The notes: generated by a model not told the origin, from the sequence alone. A stretch of DNA of 64,000 bases from Aneurinibacillus tyrosinisolvens (GCF_001015055.1 NZ_BBWZ01000014.1:35482-99481), one strand, 5' to 3'; positions 1-10,834 are shown, numbered from the stretch's first letter. Numbers and translations: made by a program.

Positions 1-375
1 CTGTTCATGGAGAATTTTTCGCTCAAAATTCGCATTAACCAAATTTCCATTGTGAGCGATGGCCAAGTCTCCTTCACGGTATTTGAAAACAAGCGGCTGT
101 GCATTGCGCACTAAGCTTTCTCCCGTGGTGGAGTAGCGAACATGGCCAATCGCCATCGTTCCATTCAATTGGTTCAGAATGTCCCGTGTAAATACTTGTG
201 TAACCAGCCCCATCCCACGATGATAGTTGAATCTTTCACCATCGCTCACCACAATTCCCGCACTTTCCTGACCGCGGTGCTGTAAGGCGTGTAACCCGTA
301 ATACGTTAAATCAGCGGCCTTAGGGTGGTTGAATATACCAAACACCCCGCATTCTTCCTGTAGCTTTGAAGACAT
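1..375 (-). CDS. purF: Amidophosphoribosyltransferase PurF, N-terminal part (runs off the window edge)
   Basis: First committed step of purine synthesis: PRPP plus glutamine gives phosphoribosylamine. The reverse strand reads MSSKLQEECGVFGIF and continues through TYYGLHALQHRGQESAGI, IGHVRYSTTG and IAHNGNLVNA, all signatures of the N-terminal Ntn glutamine amidotransferase domain. Cys9 would be the nucleophile after removal of a short propeptide. The ATG at 373-375 follows a GGGAGG-like ribosome binding site. Only about 125 codons lie inside the window; the phosphoribosyltransferase domain lies outside. In B. subtilis purF sits between purL and purM; here it points away from the purE operon and purL abuts purM directly. 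It could be a second purF copy, which this window cannot decide. Confidence 0.9.
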   Translation of the reverse strand, partial: MSSKLQEECGVFGIFNHPKAADLTYYGLHALQHRGQESAGIVVSDGERFNYHRGMGLVTQVFTRDILNQLNGTMAIGHVRYSTTGESLVRNAQPLVFKYREGDLAIAHNGNLVNANFERKILHEQ

Positions 376-526
376 ACTATCCCTCCCATCTTCCCTCTAT
401 TTACCCATATTCTCTACCCCTTAAGAGAATTTATCCTAATCCATACTGTCGGATTTTTATAAGTATAAATTCGTTAAGCAGGAAATCCTAACGTATGAAT
501 GAACAAAGGAAAGGAGTGAGATGGTT
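376..526. promoter_or_regulatory. Divergent purF/purE control region
   Basis: An AT-rich 150-bp spacer separates the two divergent purine transcription units and must carry both promoters. A reverse-strand AAATCCGACAGT near 446-457 and TTCGTTAAG near 468-476 weakly recall the CGAA-cored PurR boxes of B. subtilis, but neither matches fully. No guanine-riboswitch aptamer fits in the short purE leader. PurR control is inferred from the operon, not shown by the sequence. Confidence 0.35.
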
Positions 527-1012
527 ATGACTGGCCGGGTGGGGGTAATTATGGGGAGTACATCGGACTGGGAAACGATGAAAGAAACATGCCAGGTGCT
601 GGATGAGCTAGAAATTTCTTATGAGAAGCAGGTCGTTTCTGCTCACCGGACTCCGGATTTAATGTTTGAATATGCGCAATCAGCCAAACATAGAGGGCTT
701 GAAGTAATTATCGCAGGAGCGGGTGGTGCCGCTCATTTACCGGGGATGGTCGCTTCTAAAACTGAATTACCCGTCATTGGCGTCCCTATACAATCAGCAG
801 CTTTAAACGGCCTTGATTCCTTGCTTTCCATTGTGCAAATGCCGGGAGGGGTCCCTGTAGCTACCGTAGCAATCGGAAAAGCGGGTGCCATAAATGCCGG
901 ACTATTGGCAGCCGAAATTCTCGGAATCAAATATCCCGAAATTCAACACAAAACTGTGGAACGGAGAGAGAAAATTCGGATAAGCGTACTGGAAGGAGGG
1001 CGGCTTCCTTGA
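527..1012 (+). CDS. purE: N5-carboxyaminoimidazole ribonucleotide mutase PurE
   Basis: Converts N5-CAIR to CAIR in purine synthesis, working with PurK. About 161 residues, the usual class I PurE length. The GSTSDW motif at the N-terminus, the SAHRTPD segment and the [11 protein letters not shown] loop are active-site signatures. Two ATGs compete: 521 lies only 2 nt behind the AAGGAGTG ribosome binding site (511-518), whereas 527 has an 8-nt spacing and is preferred. First gene of the plus-strand operon; its TGA overlaps the purK start by 4 nt, so the two are translationally coupled. Confidence 0.95.
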   Translation: MTGRVGVIMGSTSDWETMKETCQVLDELEISYEKQVVSAHRTPDLMFEYAQSAKHRGLEVIIAGAGGAAHLPGMVASKTELPVIGVPIQSAALNGLDSLLSIVQMPGGVPVATVAIGKAGAINAGLLAAEILGIKYPEIQHKTVERREKIRISVLEGGRLP

Positions 1013-2160
1013 AAATGGTTCAACCGGGCTCAACCATTGGAATTTTAGGTGGAGGGCAGCTAGGAAGGATGATGGCGCTGGCGGGACGGAATATGGGGTA
1101 CCGTTTTGTTGTGCTCGATCCCACTGAGGATTCCCCATGCGGGCAGGTAGCAGATAACCAGATTACGGCTTCTTTTTCCGATATGGAAGCAGCCAGACAA
1201 TTAGCCTTATTATCCGATGTGGTGACCTATGAATTTGAGAACGTGGACGCTCAGATAGCGGCACAGCTGGAAAGAGATTCTTTTGTTCCCCAGGGAAGTG
1301 AACTTCTCAGGATCACGCAGCATCGGGTTCGGGAAAAATCAACCTTAACGTCCGCCGGGGTTCCGATCGCTCCTTTCCAGGTTATCCAATCTGAGAAGGA
1401 TTTACAAAAAGCGATCAGTGTTTTAGGATTGCCGTCCGTGGTGAAAACAGCCACAGGGGGCTATGACGGAAAAGGGCAGTGGGTCATTCGAAATGAAAAG
1501 CAGATTCCACTGGCTTTTCAAGAAGCGGCCAAAACAGGTCTTGAATTAATCGTTGAACAATTCATCCTGTTTGAAAAGGAGCTATCGGTCGTTATTGCAC
1601 GGAATTTGCAGGGCGAAGTAAAGGCTTTTCCAGCAGGCGAAAACATACATATTGGCAACATTTTGCATCAGACTGTTGTGCCTGCCAGAATTAGCAAGGA
1701 ACAAGCAAAAAGGGCAGAAGAAATTGCCTTCAAAATAGCTGATGCTTTACAAGTTGTGGGGCTGATTGCCGTTGAAATGTTCCTCACCACGGACGGAGAT
1801 ATCTTAGTGAATGAATTGGCGCCAAGGCCTCACAATTCCGGGCATTATACGATGGAAGCCTGTGTTACATCCCAATTCGAGCAGCATATCCGGGCTATCT
1901 GCGGGCTGCCTCTGGGGGATCCCTCCTTATTAACCCCGGTGGTCATGGTGAATATTCTGGGAGAACATCTGGATTTCGTCATGGAAAAAGTACAGCAATT
2001 GCCTAATACGGCCAAGCTTCATTTGTATGGGAAAGCGGAAAGCAGAGAAAAGAGGAAGATGGGGCACATCAACTTTTTGGCCCCTTCCGTGGAAAAAGCT
2101 CTTCAACAAATTGATCAGATGCAAATCTGGAACCATCCGGAGGAAAGAAATCATGGATAA
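1009..2160 (+). CDS. purK: N5-carboxyaminoimidazole ribonucleotide synthase PurK
   Basis: ATP-grasp enzyme that makes N5-CAIR from AIR, bicarbonate and ATP. The N-terminal Rossmann-like part carries [16 protein letters not shown], the central ATP-grasp domain has [14 protein letters not shown], and the metal-binding end reads [15 protein letters not shown]. 383 residues, normal for the family. The start is TTG at 1009, 8 nt after AAGGAGGG (993-1000); ATG 1015 would be spaced 14 nt and is less likely. purC begins inside its 3' end (8-nt overlap). purB, which follows purK in B. subtilis, is absent here. Confidence 0.95.
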   Translation: MKMVQPGSTIGILGGGQLGRMMALAGRNMGYRFVVLDPTEDSPCGQVADNQITASFSDMEAARQLALLSDVVTYEFENVDAQIAAQLERDSFVPQGSELLRITQHRVREKSTLTSAGVPIAPFQVIQSEKDLQKAISVLGLPSVVKTATGGYDGKGQWVIRNEKQIPLAFQEAAKTGLELIVEQFILFEKELSVVIARNLQGEVKAFPAGENIHIGNILHQTVVPARISKEQAKRAEEIAFKIADALQVVGLIAVEMFLTTDGDILVNELAPRPHNSGHYTMEACVTSQFEQHIRAICGLPLGDPSLLTPVVMVNILGEHLDFVMEKVQQLPNTAKLHLYGKAESREKRKMGHINFLAPSVEKALQQIDQMQIWNHPEERNHG

Positions 2161-2872
2161 ACGGGAGCAGCTTTATGAAGGAAAAGCAAAAAAAGTATTC
2201 AAGACATCAGAACCTGGTTTATTTTGGCTTGAATACAAAGACGATGCTACCGCCTTTAATGGCGCGAAAAGAGCGCAAATTACAGGCAAAGGGGTTTTGA
2301 ACAATGAAATTAGCTCGATTTTTTTGAGCTTGCTTAAGGAGAAAGGGATCGATAACCATTTTGTGAAGAGAATTTCCGATAGAGAACAAGTGGTTCGTGA
2401 AGTACAAATCATTCCCCTTGAAGTTGTCACTCGAAATATCGCTGCCGGATCGCTGGCCAAAAGGCTAGGCTGGGAGGAAGGAACCCGTCTTTCCAGACCG
2501 GTTGTGGAATGGTACTACAAGGACGATGAATTGGGCGATCCTATGATTAATGATGACCATATAGCCGCTCTTGAGTTAGCCACCGTGAAAGAACTGGCGC
2601 AAATTAAGGAGACAAGCCTAAAGGTCAATGACATTCTAAAGGAATACCTTGCTGCCCGGAACCTCATTCTCGTTGATTTCAAATTGGAATTCGGCAAAAC
2701 AGCGGAGGGGCACCTTCTCCTGGCCGATGAAATTTCTCCGGATACGTGCCGTTTTTGGGATGCCACTACGATGGAAAAACTGGATAAAGACCGTTTCCGC
2801 CGTGATTTGGGAAATGTAGAAGATGCTTATCAGGAAATATTGCGCCGGTTAGGAGGAGAGGCTCATGTTTAA
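2153..2872 (+). CDS. purC: SAICAR synthetase PurC
   Basis: Condenses CAIR with aspartate using ATP. 239 residues, close to the 241 of B. subtilis. The start is set by [16 protein letters not shown], the canonical N-terminus, with CCGGAGGAAAG about 5 nt before the ATG; the open frame further upstream is only an extension inside purK. Family motifs [23 protein letters not shown] and [14 protein letters not shown] are present. It overlaps purK by 8 nt and purS by 8 nt, so the cistrons are tightly coupled. Confidence 0.95.
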   Translation: MDKREQLYEGKAKKVFKTSEPGLFWLEYKDDATAFNGAKRAQITGKGVLNNEISSIFLSLLKEKGIDNHFVKRISDREQVVREVQIIPLEVVTRNIAAGSLAKRLGWEEGTRLSRPVVEWYYKDDELGDPMINDDHIAALELATVKELAQIKETSLKVNDILKEYLAARNLILVDFKLEFGKTAEGHLLLADEISPDTCRFWDATTMEKLDKDRFRRDLGNVEDAYQEILRRLGGEAHV

Positions 2873-3113
2873 AGCTACGGTTTACGTAACCTTAAAGGAA
2901 AGCGTATTGGATCCTCAGGGCAATGCGGTTCGCGATTCCCTTCATTCTTTAGGTTTCGATGAAGTGGGAGAAGTTCGAATCGGAAAATATGTGGAGTTAG
3001 AAATTGATGCAGGCAAGGAAGAGGCAGCCCAGAAGCGGGTTAGAGAGATGTGTGAGAAACTCCTTGCGAATACTGTAATTGAAGACTATCGTCTCGAAAT
3101 GAAGGAGGTGTAG
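2865..3113 (+). CDS. purS: FGAM synthetase subunit PurS
   Basis: Small structural subunit that bridges PurQ and PurL in the Gram-positive three-part FGAM synthetase. 82 residues with the typical [17 protein letters not shown] start and the [16 protein letters not shown] strand. AGGAGGAGAG precedes the ATG. Its presence fits the short PurL type encoded two genes downstream. Four bases separate it from purQ. Confidence 0.95.
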   Translation: MFKATVYVTLKESVLDPQGNAVRDSLHSLGFDEVGEVRIGKYVELEIDAGKEEAAQKRVREMCEKLLANTVIEDYRLEMKEV

Positions 3114-3116
3114 GAA

Positions 3117-3800
3117 TTGAAATTTGCTGTGCTTGTGTTTCCAGGCTCCAATTGTGATGTGGACATGTATAAGGGGGTCGAGGATTGCCTTGCGGAGCCC
3201 GTGGAGTATGTGTGGCAAACAGAAACGGACCTCTCGAAATATGACGCCCTCCTACTGCCAGGAGGATTTTCTTACGGTGATTATCTTCGGCCCGGCGCGA
3301 TGGCCAGTTATGCTCCGGTTATGGAACAGGTCAAACAACTGGCGGAGAAGGGGAAGTTAATTCTTGGAATTTGCAACGGATTTCAGATTTTAACTGAGGC
3401 AGGCCTGCTGCCGGGAGCTTTAAGAAGAAATGCCAGCTTAAAATTCCAATGCAAAATGGTTGATTTAAAGGTGGAAAACAACCAGACTCCCTTTACTTCG
3501 GACTATGCAAAAGGGGAATGGATTAAAATCCCGATTGCCCATGGAGACGGCAATTATTACTGTGACGAGGAAACCCTGCAACAACTTGAAGAAAATAACC
3601 AAATTGTTTTTCGCTATGAGGGACTAAACCCGAATGGTTCCATTGCTGAAATTGCCGGTATTGTAAACAAAGGAGGAAATGTGCTGGGGATGATGCCCCA
3701 TCCCGAACGTGCGGTTCATGAATGGTTAGGTTCTACAGATGGCAGGCGGATGTTTACATCCATCTTTAAGTACTGGAGGGAACGAAACGGTGCAGCATAG
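3117..3800 (+). CDS. purQ: FGAM synthetase glutaminase subunit PurQ
   Basis: Class I glutamine amidotransferase that supplies ammonia to PurL. 227 residues, the same length as in B. subtilis. Motifs: VFPGSNCD at the N-terminus, [18 protein letters not shown], the nucleophile elbow GICNGFQ and the C-terminal MMPHPERA (His/Glu of the triad). The start is TTG at 3117 behind AAGGAGGTG (3102-3110). The end overlaps the purL start by 11 nt. Confidence 0.95.
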   Translation: MKFAVLVFPGSNCDVDMYKGVEDCLAEPVEYVWQTETDLSKYDALLLPGGFSYGDYLRPGAMASYAPVMEQVKQLAEKGKLILGICNGFQILTEAGLLPGALRRNASLKFQCKMVDLKVENNQTPFTSDYAKGEWIKIPIAHGDGNYYCDEETLQQLEENNQIVFRYEGLNPNGSIAEIAGIVNKGGNVLGMMPHPERAVHEWLGSTDGRRMFTSIFKYWRERNGAA

Positions 3801-6075
3801 GGAGCCGAATTCTGATGAAATAAAGCAACAAAGGGTTTACCGTGAAATGGGTCTTACTGATGAAGAATACGACAAAGCAGTCGAAATTCTTGGACGAAAG
3901 CCGAATTATACGGAAACCGGGATTTTTAGCGTGATGTGGTCTGAACACTGCAGCTATAAAAACTCTAAAGTGGTTCTTCGGCGTTTTCCCACCAAGGGAC
4001 CGCGGGTTCTTCAAGGGCCCGGAGAAGGTGCCGGAATTGTAGATATCGGAGACAACCAGGCGGTCGTTTTTAAAATCGAAAGCCATAACCATCCGTCAGC
4101 GATTGAGCCCTACCAGGGAGCTGCAACCGGGGTGGGTGGAATTATCCGCGATGTGTTCTCCATGGGGGCCAGACCGATCGCACTGCTAAATTCCCTGCGT
4201 TTTGGCGAGCTGGATAACGCCAGGACAAAGTATTTGTTCGAAAACGTAGTGGCCGGGATTGCAGGCTACGGAAATTGCATCGGGATTCCAACGGTGGGAG
4301 GAGAAATTTATTTCGATTCCTGTTATGAAGGCAATCCTTTAGTAAATGCGATGTGCGTTGGATTAATTGACCATAATCAAATCCAAAAAGGTGTTGCCAA
4401 AGGAATCGGCAATCCGGTGCTCTATGTGGGGGCGGCAACGGGAAGGGATGGGATTCATGGCGCTACTTTTGCCTCAGAGGAGTTAAATGAGGAGTCGGAG
4501 GCGAAACGTCCCGCCGTACAGGTCGGAGATCCCTTTATGGAAAAGCTTCTGCTTGAAGCTACGCTGGAACTGATTAATTCTGGGTACGTGGTAGGAATTC
4601 AGGATATGGGGGCAGCTGGATTAACGAGTTCCAGTTCGGAAATGGCGAGCAAGGCGGGAAATGGTATTGATCTAAATCTGGACCTGGTTCCCCAGCGGGA
4701 AAGGGAAATGTCCGCCTATGAGATGATGTTGTCTGAATCCCAGGAGCGGATGCTCGTTGTCGTCAAAGAAGGGAAAGAGGATGAAGTTAAGAAAATTTTC
4801 GATAAATGGGGCTTGCACTCTGCTGTTATCGGTCGTGTCACCGATGACAATATGCTCCGCGTGATTCACAAAGGAGGGGTTGTCGCAGAGATTCCTGCGG
4901 ATAAGCTGGCTGAAGATGCCCCTGTTTACTGTAAGCCTTCGAAGGTTGCTGCTTATTATCATGAGTTTGCGGAAAAGGACCCGCTCCAGTTACCGGAAAC
5001 GACGGATTATAACGATATACTGCTCAAGCTGTTAGCGTCGCCGACCATTGCCAATAAGGAATGGGTTTACCATCAATATGATTACATGGTTCGTACGAAT
5101 ACAGCGGTTCATCCCGGATCCGATGCAGCGGTAATTACAATTCGGGGAACACGGAAGGCGCTCGCTATGACCACGGATTGTAACGCGAGATACGTCTACC
5201 TGGATCCTTATGTGGGAGGAGCGATTGCGGTGGCGGAAGCGGCCCGCAACGTTGTGTGCTCCGGTGCTGAACCGTTAGCCATTACCGATAACTTGAATTT
5301 TGGAAGTCCGGAAAAACCAGAGGTCTTCTGGCAATTTGAACAGGCAGCAGATGGAATAAGCAAAGCATGCCTGGAGCTGGGAACACCGGTCATCGGCGGG
5401 AATGTCAGTTTATACAATGAAACGAGCGGCGTTGCGATTTATCCAACACCCACAATAGGGATGGTAGGACTTATCCATGATGTGGAGCACATTACAACCC
5501 AATCGTTTAAGACCGAAGGCGATTTAATTTTCCTCATTGGGACAACGAAAGCGGAGGTGGGAGGATCAGAATACCAAAAGCTTACCTTAGGTAAAATCGA
5601 AGGGCGTCCCCCTCAAATTGATTTACAAATAGAACGGAATGTGCAGTCGCTAACATTGGAGGCCATTCAAACAGGGTTAGTCAAGTCTGCACATGATCCG
5701 GCGGAAGGCGGATTGGCTGTGGCACTGGCCGAATCCTGCATGGGAGGCGGAATAGGGGCTCAGATTAAAGTCAGCTCCGAATTACGGGCGGATTTATTTC
5801 TATTCAGTGAATCCCAATCACGGATTTTATTGTCCGTTCCACCTGAACATGTTGAACAACTGAAAGAAATAGCCCAGGACAAAGGCATTATCCTAACGGA
5901 GCTTGGGAGCGTCCAGGGAGATGAGCTCTCTATCCGCGTGAATGGAGAAATCATTATCCAGCAGCCGGTTTCGGGATTAGAAAAGGTGTGGAAGGATACC
6001 ATACCCCATATCATGAGATCGGGAACAATCAAAAGACAACTGACTACCACAGAAATATCCGCAAGTCTGCCATAG
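3790..6075 (+). CDS. purL: FGAM synthetase large subunit PurL
   Basis: ATP-dependent conversion of FGAR to FGAM. 761 residues, the small PurL class that needs PurS and PurQ. Recognisable segments: [15 protein letters not shown] (catalytic His region), [18 protein letters not shown] (nucleotide binding), and two AIRS-like halves with [14 protein letters not shown] and [16 protein letters not shown]. The start is GTG at 3790, about 9 nt after TGGAGGG (3774-3780); upstream in-frame codons lie within purQ. It is followed after 16 nt by purM, not by purF as in B. subtilis. Confidence 0.95.
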   Translation: MQHREPNSDEIKQQRVYREMGLTDEEYDKAVEILGRKPNYTETGIFSVMWSEHCSYKNSKVVLRRFPTKGPRVLQGPGEGAGIVDIGDNQAVVFKIESHNHPSAIEPYQGAATGVGGIIRDVFSMGARPIALLNSLRFGELDNARTKYLFENVVAGIAGYGNCIGIPTVGGEIYFDSCYEGNPLVNAMCVGLIDHNQIQKGVAKGIGNPVLYVGAATGRDGIHGATFASEELNEESEAKRPAVQVGDPFMEKLLLEATLELINSGYVVGIQDMGAAGLTSSSSEMASKAGNGIDLNLDLVPQREREMSAYEMMLSESQERMLVVVKEGKEDEVKKIFDKWGLHSAVIGRVTDDNMLRVIHKGGVVAEIPADKLAEDAPVYCKPSKVAAYYHEFAEKDPLQLPETTDYNDILLKLLASPTIANKEWVYHQYDYMVRTNTAVHPGSDAAVITIRGTRKALAMTTDCNARYVYLDPYVGGAIAVAEAARNVVCSGAEPLAITDNLNFGSPEKPEVFWQFEQAADGISKACLELGTPVIGGNVSLYNETSGVAIYPTPTIGMVGLIHDVEHITTQSFKTEGDLIFLIGTTKAEVGGSEYQKLTLGKIEGRPPQIDLQIERNVQSLTLEAIQTGLVKSAHDPAEGGLAVALAESCMGGGIGAQIKVSSELRADLFLFSESQSRILLSVPPEHVEQLKEIAQDKGIILTELGSVQGDELSIRVNGEIIIQQPVSGLEKVWKDTIPHIMRSGTIKRQLTTTEISASLP

Positions 6076-6091
6076 GAAGGAGGGCCACAAC

Positions 6092-7123
6092 ATGAGTGAA
6101 GCTTACCGGAGAGCCGGAGTAGACATTGATGCCGGAAATGAAGCAGTGGAACGAATGAAAAAGCATGTGCAAAAGACGTTACGCCCCGAGGTTTTAACGG
6201 GACTTGGAGGATTTGGCGCACTATTTCAGCTTGATTTGCAAAAATATCAGCAACCCGTTCTTGTTTCTGGAACGGATGGAGTGGGAACGAAGCTCATGCT
6301 TGCTTTTATGATGGACAAGCATGATACCATCGGCATTGACGCCGTGGCGATGTGTGTGAATGACGTAATTGTTCAGGGGGCAGAACCGCTCTTTTTTCTG
6401 GACTACCTGGCTTGCGGAAAAATTGAACCCCAAAAAATTGAAGCCATTGTCAAAGGAATTGCCGATGGATGCCAACGAGCGGGCTGTTCGTTAATCGGCG
6501 GGGAAACGGCTGAAATGCCGGGAATGTATGCTGACGGGGAGTATGATATTGCCGGGTTTACCGTAGGTGTTGTCGACCGGCCGCAGTTGATTGATGGTTC
6601 TTCAATTGAACCAGGCGATGTCCTTATTGGGCTAGCTTCCAGCGGCATTCACAGCAATGGATTTTCCCTCGCTCGCAAAGTGCTCCTGGAGGATGCGGGC
6701 TTGTCTTTGGATCAATCCATTGAATCCCTGGGAAGAACACTGGGTGAAGCCTTACTTGAACCGACCAGAATTTACGTAAAACCTATTCTTGAAACACTCA
6801 AGGAGTACACCATAAAGGGAATGGTACATATTACGGGAGGGGGATTCTATGATAATATCCCTCGGATTCTCCCGGATGGTACGGAAGCAAAGGTTGAACT
6901 GGGAACATGGCCCATTCATCCTGTTTTTTCACTTATTCAAAGCAAGGGGAATATCTCCAGTTATGATATGTTTCGTACCTTTAATATGGGAATTGGATTT
7001 ATTCTTATGGTACGTCCAGAAGATGAAGTAGCTGTAATCAAGAAATTATCCTCACTAGGTGAAATTGCCTTTACCATTGGCAAAATTCGTTCGGGAAATC
7101 AGGGGTGCTCGGTTACGGTATAA
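6092..7123 (+). CDS. purM: AIR synthetase PurM
   Basis: Closes the imidazole ring (FGAM to AIR). 343 residues. Typical motifs: [33 protein letters not shown] and [25 protein letters not shown] (6076-6083) precedes the ATG with an 8-nt gap. Last gene of the operon here: purN, purH and purD are missing from this locus and must lie elsewhere. Only a weak AT-rich hairpin (about 7136-7151) follows, so the 3' end of the transcript is unclear. Confidence 0.95.
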   Translation: MSEAYRRAGVDIDAGNEAVERMKKHVQKTLRPEVLTGLGGFGALFQLDLQKYQQPVLVSGTDGVGTKLMLAFMMDKHDTIGIDAVAMCVNDVIVQGAEPLFFLDYLACGKIEPQKIEAIVKGIADGCQRAGCSLIGGETAEMPGMYADGEYDIAGFTVGVVDRPQLIDGSSIEPGDVLIGLASSGIHSNGFSLARKVLLEDAGLSLDQSIESLGRTLGEALLEPTRIYVKPILETLKEYTIKGMVHITGGGFYDNIPRILPDGTEAKVELGTWPIHPVFSLIQSKGNISSYDMFRTFNMGIGFILMVRPEDEVAVIKKLSSLGEIAFTIGKIRSGNQGCSVTV

Positions 7124-7153
7124 GTTCAAATGTAAACATTTTTTAAAATGTAG

Positions 7154-7182
7154 TTGTAGAATAAAGAAAAGTAGAGTAAGAT
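7154..7182 (+). promoter_or_regulatory. Candidate sigma-A promoter for metIC
   Basis: TTGTAG (7154-7159), a 17-bp spacer and TAAGAT (7177-7182) lie about 90 bp upstream of the SAM aptamer. Spacing is ideal and the hexamers are fair matches. Inferred only. Confidence 0.35.
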
Positions 7183-7274
7183 AAACAATATAAAATTTTT
7201 CCACTTCTTTTAGCAGATACAGCAGGATAAATACACGTTACGTTCGCATGAAAGATTACAACTGAATAGGATAG

Positions 7275-7401
7275 CTCTTATCCAGAGAGGCGGAGGGACT
7301 GGCCCGATGAAGCCCGGCAACCATCAGATGGGAAATGATATGTTTTCCCATTATGAACGGTGCCAATTCCTGTAGAACAATTTTGTTCTAACAGATGAGA
7401 G
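7275..7401 (+). promoter_or_regulatory. SAM-I riboswitch (S-box) of metIC
   Basis: The P1 strand CTCTTATC (7275-7282) pairs with GATGAGAG (7394-7401). The core shows the diagnostic cagagaggcggagggact, ggcccgatgaagcccggcaa and cggtgccaattcc blocks of S-box leaders. It is followed by an intrinsic terminator (7428-7460). By the family rule, S-adenosylmethionine binding stabilises P1 and lets the terminator form, shutting off metIC; low SAM allows read-through. Confidence 0.97.
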
Positions 7402-7427
7402 TGCAGCAGATTACCTTTCTGTATGCC

Positions 7428-7460
7428 AACACTCTTCCATCTGTGAAGAGTGTTTTTATT
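7428..7460 (+). terminator. Riboswitch-controlled terminator before metI
   Basis: AACACTCTTC (7428-7437) and GAAGAGTGTT (7445-7454) form a 10-bp stem with a 7-nt loop, followed by a T-rich run. This is the expression platform of the S-box. Confidence 0.92.
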
Positions 7461-7492
7461 TTTATTGCAAAAAAATCAAGGAGGAAACATAC

Positions 7493-8638
7493 ATGCATAT
7501 TGAAACTACTCTCGTTCGTTCCGGTGTAGCAAAGGATCCCAGAACCGGTTCTGTCAGCACACCGATCTACCAGTCAGCAACGTTTGAACATCCGGGCGGG
7601 GTAAGCACTGGCTATGATTATTCCCGTACAGCCAACCCGACACGCACAGCCATCGAAGAAGCCATTGCCGCACTTGAAAAAGGCGCGACAGGCCTGGCTT
7701 TCTCTTCCGGGATGTCTGCGATAACTACGGTGCTGTTTTTATTTAAACCAGGCGATCATCTTATCGTTTCAGAAGACTTGTACGGAGGGACGTACCGCCT
7801 TCTGGAAGAGGTATTCAATCACTATAGCATTGAAGTGAGTTTTGTGGACACAAGTGACATCTATGAAGTTGAGTCAGCCGTCCGTCCTTCTACAAAAGCC
7901 ATCTTTGTTGAAACACCGACCAATCCTTTGATGAAGATTAGCGATTTAAAAGGCGTTATACAAATAGCCCAGGATAAGAGCCTGCTTACGATTGTAGATA
8001 ATACGTTTATGACACCGTATTTTCAGCAGCCGCTTCTATTGGGAGCCGACATCGTAATACATAGCGCAACGAAGTATCTCGGGGGCCATAATGACGTCAT
8101 CGCTGGTTTGCTTGTTGCCCGCGAACAATCGCTTGGCGAAAAACTTCGTTTCCTCCAGAACTCGGCAGGAACCATTCTGGGTCCACAGGATTCCTGGCTC
8201 CTCCTGCGCGGAATTAAGACACTGGCACTGCGCATGGAGCGCCATCAGGAAAATGCCGAGAAATTAGCAAAATGGCTGAAAGAGCAGCCTGAAGTTGAAG
8301 AAGTGTATTTTCCCGGGCTGCCTGAGCACCCCAATTACGAGATTGGCCGGGGGCAGTCATCCGGCTTTGGCGGAATGCTTTCTTTCACGGTCAAAGACAA
8401 GGAGCTCGTTTCTCATATCTTAGGAAACTTAAAATTGATTACTTTTGCAGAAAGCTTAGGCGGAGTAGAAAGTCTGATTACATTCCCGGCAAAGCAAACG
8501 CACGCGGATATCCCGGAAGAAATCCGCAACCAGCTTGGCATCACGGACCGTCTGCTTCGTCTGTCTGTAGGGATTGAACATGTGGAAGATTTAATTCAAG
8601 ATTTCAAGGAGGCTTTCCATGGATGCTACTGTAAATAA
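7493..8638 (+). CDS. metI: Cystathionine gamma-synthase / O-acetylhomoserine thiolyase MetI
   Basis: PLP enzyme that joins an activated homoserine to cysteine (or sulfide) in methionine synthesis. 381 residues of the Cys/Met-metabolism PLP family. Lys194 in HSATKYLGGHND is the Schiff-base lysine; SGMSAITTVL and FVETPTNPLMKISD contact the cofactor. AAGGAGG precedes the ATG. It is the first gene after the SAM riboswitch, as in B. subtilis metIC, and overlaps metC by 20 nt. Family members are easily confused with MetC; order and context support this call. Confidence 0.9.
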   Translation: MHIETTLVRSGVAKDPRTGSVSTPIYQSATFEHPGGVSTGYDYSRTANPTRTAIEEAIAALEKGATGLAFSSGMSAITTVLFLFKPGDHLIVSEDLYGGTYRLLEEVFNHYSIEVSFVDTSDIYEVESAVRPSTKAIFVETPTNPLMKISDLKGVIQIAQDKSLLTIVDNTFMTPYFQQPLLLGADIVIHSATKYLGGHNDVIAGLLVAREQSLGEKLRFLQNSAGTILGPQDSWLLLRGIKTLALRMERHQENAEKLAKWLKEQPEVEEVYFPGLPEHPNYEIGRGQSSGFGGMLSFTVKDKELVSHILGNLKLITFAESLGGVESLITFPAKQTHADIPEEIRNQLGITDRLLRLSVGIEHVEDLIQDFKEAFHGCYCK

Positions 8639-9815
8639 ACAACAATTGAGTTTCGGAACACAACTTATTCATGCGAAAACAGGGATTGACGGGCACTTCG
8701 GAGCCGTAGGTGTACCGATTTATCAGGTTTCGACGTTCAACCAGCAATCCCCGGATGAGGAAGTACGCTTTGACTACTCCCGGTCAGGGAATCCAACCCG
8801 CGAGGCACTGGAGACAACGATCGCCCAATTGGAGGGAGGCTGCGCAGGGTATGCCTTTGCTTCGGGGATGGCGGCGATTTCCTCCGTTCTATGCCTTCTA
8901 AGCAGTGGGGATCAAATTATTGTGTGCCGTGATATTTATGGGGGCACGTACCGTGTGCTGACTCAACTATTTTCACGTTTTGGTATCGAAGCTTGCTTTG
9001 TCGACACCACAAACTTGGATGAAATCCGCGCAGCGATTACCCCGGCAACACGGGCCCTTTTCCTTGAAAGCCCGTCTAATCCTTTTTTAAATGTTAGCGA
9101 CATTGCTGGAGCTGCGAGTATTGCTAAGGAACACGGGATTATTACGATTGTTGATAATACATTCATGACGCCGTATCTTCAGCAGCCTCTTCTTCTGGGA
9201 GCGGATATTGTCGTTCACAGTGCTACGAAATACATTAGCGGCCACAGCGATGTAGTAGGCGGGCTTGTCGCAACGTCCAGTGAAGAACTGGCGGGGCAAA
9301 TCGGCTTTATTCAGAACGCTTTTGGTGCGATTTTGGGACCGCAGGATGCCTGGCTTCTCCTGCGCGGCTTAAAAACGTTGAAGGTGAGAATGGATCAGCA
9401 CCAGAAGACGGCGGCACAAATTGCTGAATGGCTGCAAACACAGCCACATATAAAGAATGTGTATTATCCGGGGTTAAAGAATCATGCCGGCCATCAGCTT
9501 GCTGCCGAGCAAGCGAGCGGATTTGGAGGGATTGTATCCTTTGAGGTAGAAAGTGCAGAAGTTGCCGAGCACTTCTTTAAAGAGGTAAAATTACCGGCTA
9601 TTGCTGTGAGTCTGGGAGCAGTGGAAAGCATTCTTACCTACCCTATACGGATGTCGCATGCAAGCATTCCAGAGGAGAAGAGAAAAGAACTGGGGATTAC
9701 AGATTCATTAATTCGCCTTTCGGTAGGCCTGGAGGAGCCGGAAGATTTACTGGCCGATTTAGGGCAGGCATTACAGAGTTATGAAGCCGCTTATGCTGAA
9801 AAGGCATATAGATAA
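8619..9815 (+). CDS. metC: Cystathionine beta-lyase MetC
   Basis: PLP enzyme that cleaves cystathionine to homocysteine, pyruvate and ammonia. 398 residues, homologous along its length to the preceding MetI. Lys204 in HSATKYISGHSD is the PLP lysine. It starts inside the metI 3' end with AAGGAGG upstream, so translation is coupled. It ends before a strong terminator. Together with metI it completes cysteine-to-homocysteine transsulfuration; cysK lies convergent next door. Confidence 0.9.
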   Translation: MDATVNKQQLSFGTQLIHAKTGIDGHFGAVGVPIYQVSTFNQQSPDEEVRFDYSRSGNPTREALETTIAQLEGGCAGYAFASGMAAISSVLCLLSSGDQIIVCRDIYGGTYRVLTQLFSRFGIEACFVDTTNLDEIRAAITPATRALFLESPSNPFLNVSDIAGAASIAKEHGIITIVDNTFMTPYLQQPLLLGADIVVHSATKYISGHSDVVGGLVATSSEELAGQIGFIQNAFGAILGPQDAWLLLRGLKTLKVRMDQHQKTAAQIAEWLQTQPHIKNVYYPGLKNHAGHQLAAEQASGFGGIVSFEVESAEVAEHFFKEVKLPAIAVSLGAVESILTYPIRMSHASIPEEKRKELGITDSLIRLSVGLEEPEDLLADLGQALQSYEAAYAEKAYR

Positions 9816-9840
9816 GTGCATTATTTTTGAATGATGTAAA

Positions 9841-9881
9841 GAAGCCATGGAAAGTTTTTAAACTTTCCATGGCTTCTTTTT
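9841..9881. terminator. Terminator between convergent metC and cysK
   Basis: A long perfect inverted repeat (GAAGCCATGGAAAG at 9841-9854 and its complement ending at 9876) is followed by five T residues. It lies between convergent genes; the plus-strand tail is the stronger one. Confidence 0.9.
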
Positions 9882-9892
9882 AACTCATAAAA

Positions 9893-10834
9893 TTAAAATA
9901 GAGCTTTGCTTTCTTCAGGCTGGTACAATGGTGTACTTAAGTACCGCTCTCCGGTATCTGGAATAATGGCTAATACCTTTTTCCCTTTTCCTAATTCCTT
10001 CGCTACCTTAATCGCTGCAGCAATCGCTGCTCCGGACGAGATTCCTGCTAAAATTCCTTCTTCTCTTGCTACTTTTCTTGCATATTCAAAAGCTTCATCA
10101 TTTGTAACCTGGATGATTTCATCATACAGACTCGTATTTAAAATATCGGGAATGAAATTTGCCCCAAGACCTTGAATTTTGTGTGGTCCTGGTTTTCCTC
10201 CGCTCAAAATAGGGGAATCAGCAGGCTCAACCGCATATAGTTTAATAGCCGGATATGCCTCTTTTAAAACTTCTCCAGCGCCGGTAATCGTTCCGCCTGT
10301 TCCAATCCCCGCCACAAATGCATCTAACTGATCTCCCATTTGCTCTACAATTTCTTTTCCTGTTGTATTGCGGTGAACCTGCGGATTGGCTTCGTTTTGA
10401 AATTGCTGCGGCATAAAATACCCATGTTTTTCTGCTAATTCTGCTGCCTTTTGAACGGCGCCTTTCATTCCTTCACTTCCAGGTGTCAATACAAGCTCTG
10501 CTCCGTAAGCACGAAGTAAAGTGCGGCGTTCTACACTCATAGTATCCGGCATTACGAGGATAGCGCGATAGCCTTTTGCTGCAGCTACCATAGCGAGTCC
10601 AATTCCTGTATTCCCGCTTGTCGGTTCCACAATGGTACCGCCTGGTTTTAATGTACCTTTCTTCTCAGCATCTTCAATCATAGCGAGTCCAATGCGGTCT
10701 TTAACACTGCTGCCTGGATTCATGAACTCAAGTTTTAAATAGATGTCGGCTGCATTCTCATCTCCAAGTTTGTTCAATTTTACAACTGGGGTTTGTCCGA
10801 TTAATTCTGTAATAGAGTTTGCTACGCGTACCAT
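9893..10834 (-). CDS. cysK: Cysteine synthase A (O-acetylserine thiol-lyase)
   Basis: Makes cysteine from O-acetylserine and sulfide with PLP. 313 residues. Lys45 in GSSVKDR carries [13 protein letters not shown] binds the substrate carboxylate, and [11 protein letters not shown] is the phosphate loop. The ATG at 10834 follows GGGAGTGG. Single-gene unit. In B. subtilis cysK is controlled by CymR; no box is claimed here because the consensus was not checked. Confidence 0.95.
   Translation of the reverse strand: MVRVANSITELIGQTPVVKLNKLGDENAADIYLKLEFMNPGSSVKDRIGLAMIEDAEKKGTLKPGGTIVEPTSGNTGIGLAMVAAAKGYRAILVMPDTMSVERRTLLRAYGAELVLTPGSEGMKGAVQKAAELAEKHGYFMPQQFQNEANPQVHRNTTGKEIVEQMGDQLDAFVAGIGTGGTITGAGEVLKEAYPAIKLYAVEPADSPILSGGKPGPHKIQGLGANFIPDILNTSLYDEIIQVTNDEAFEYARKVAREEGILAGISSGAAIAAAIKVAKELGKGKKVLAIIPDTGERYLSTPLYQPEESKALF

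Noticed and set aside
440..480. PurR box pair upstream of purE
   Set aside because: Only partial matches to the CGAA-cored consensus; kept as a remark in the control-region entry rather than as a site.
3766..4092. Minus-strand frame opposite purL
   Set aside because: Overlaps conserved purL motifs and lacks start signals; a shadow.
7136..7151. ACATTTT/AAAATGT hairpin as the pur operon terminator
   Set aside because: All A-T stem with no following T run; too weak to call.
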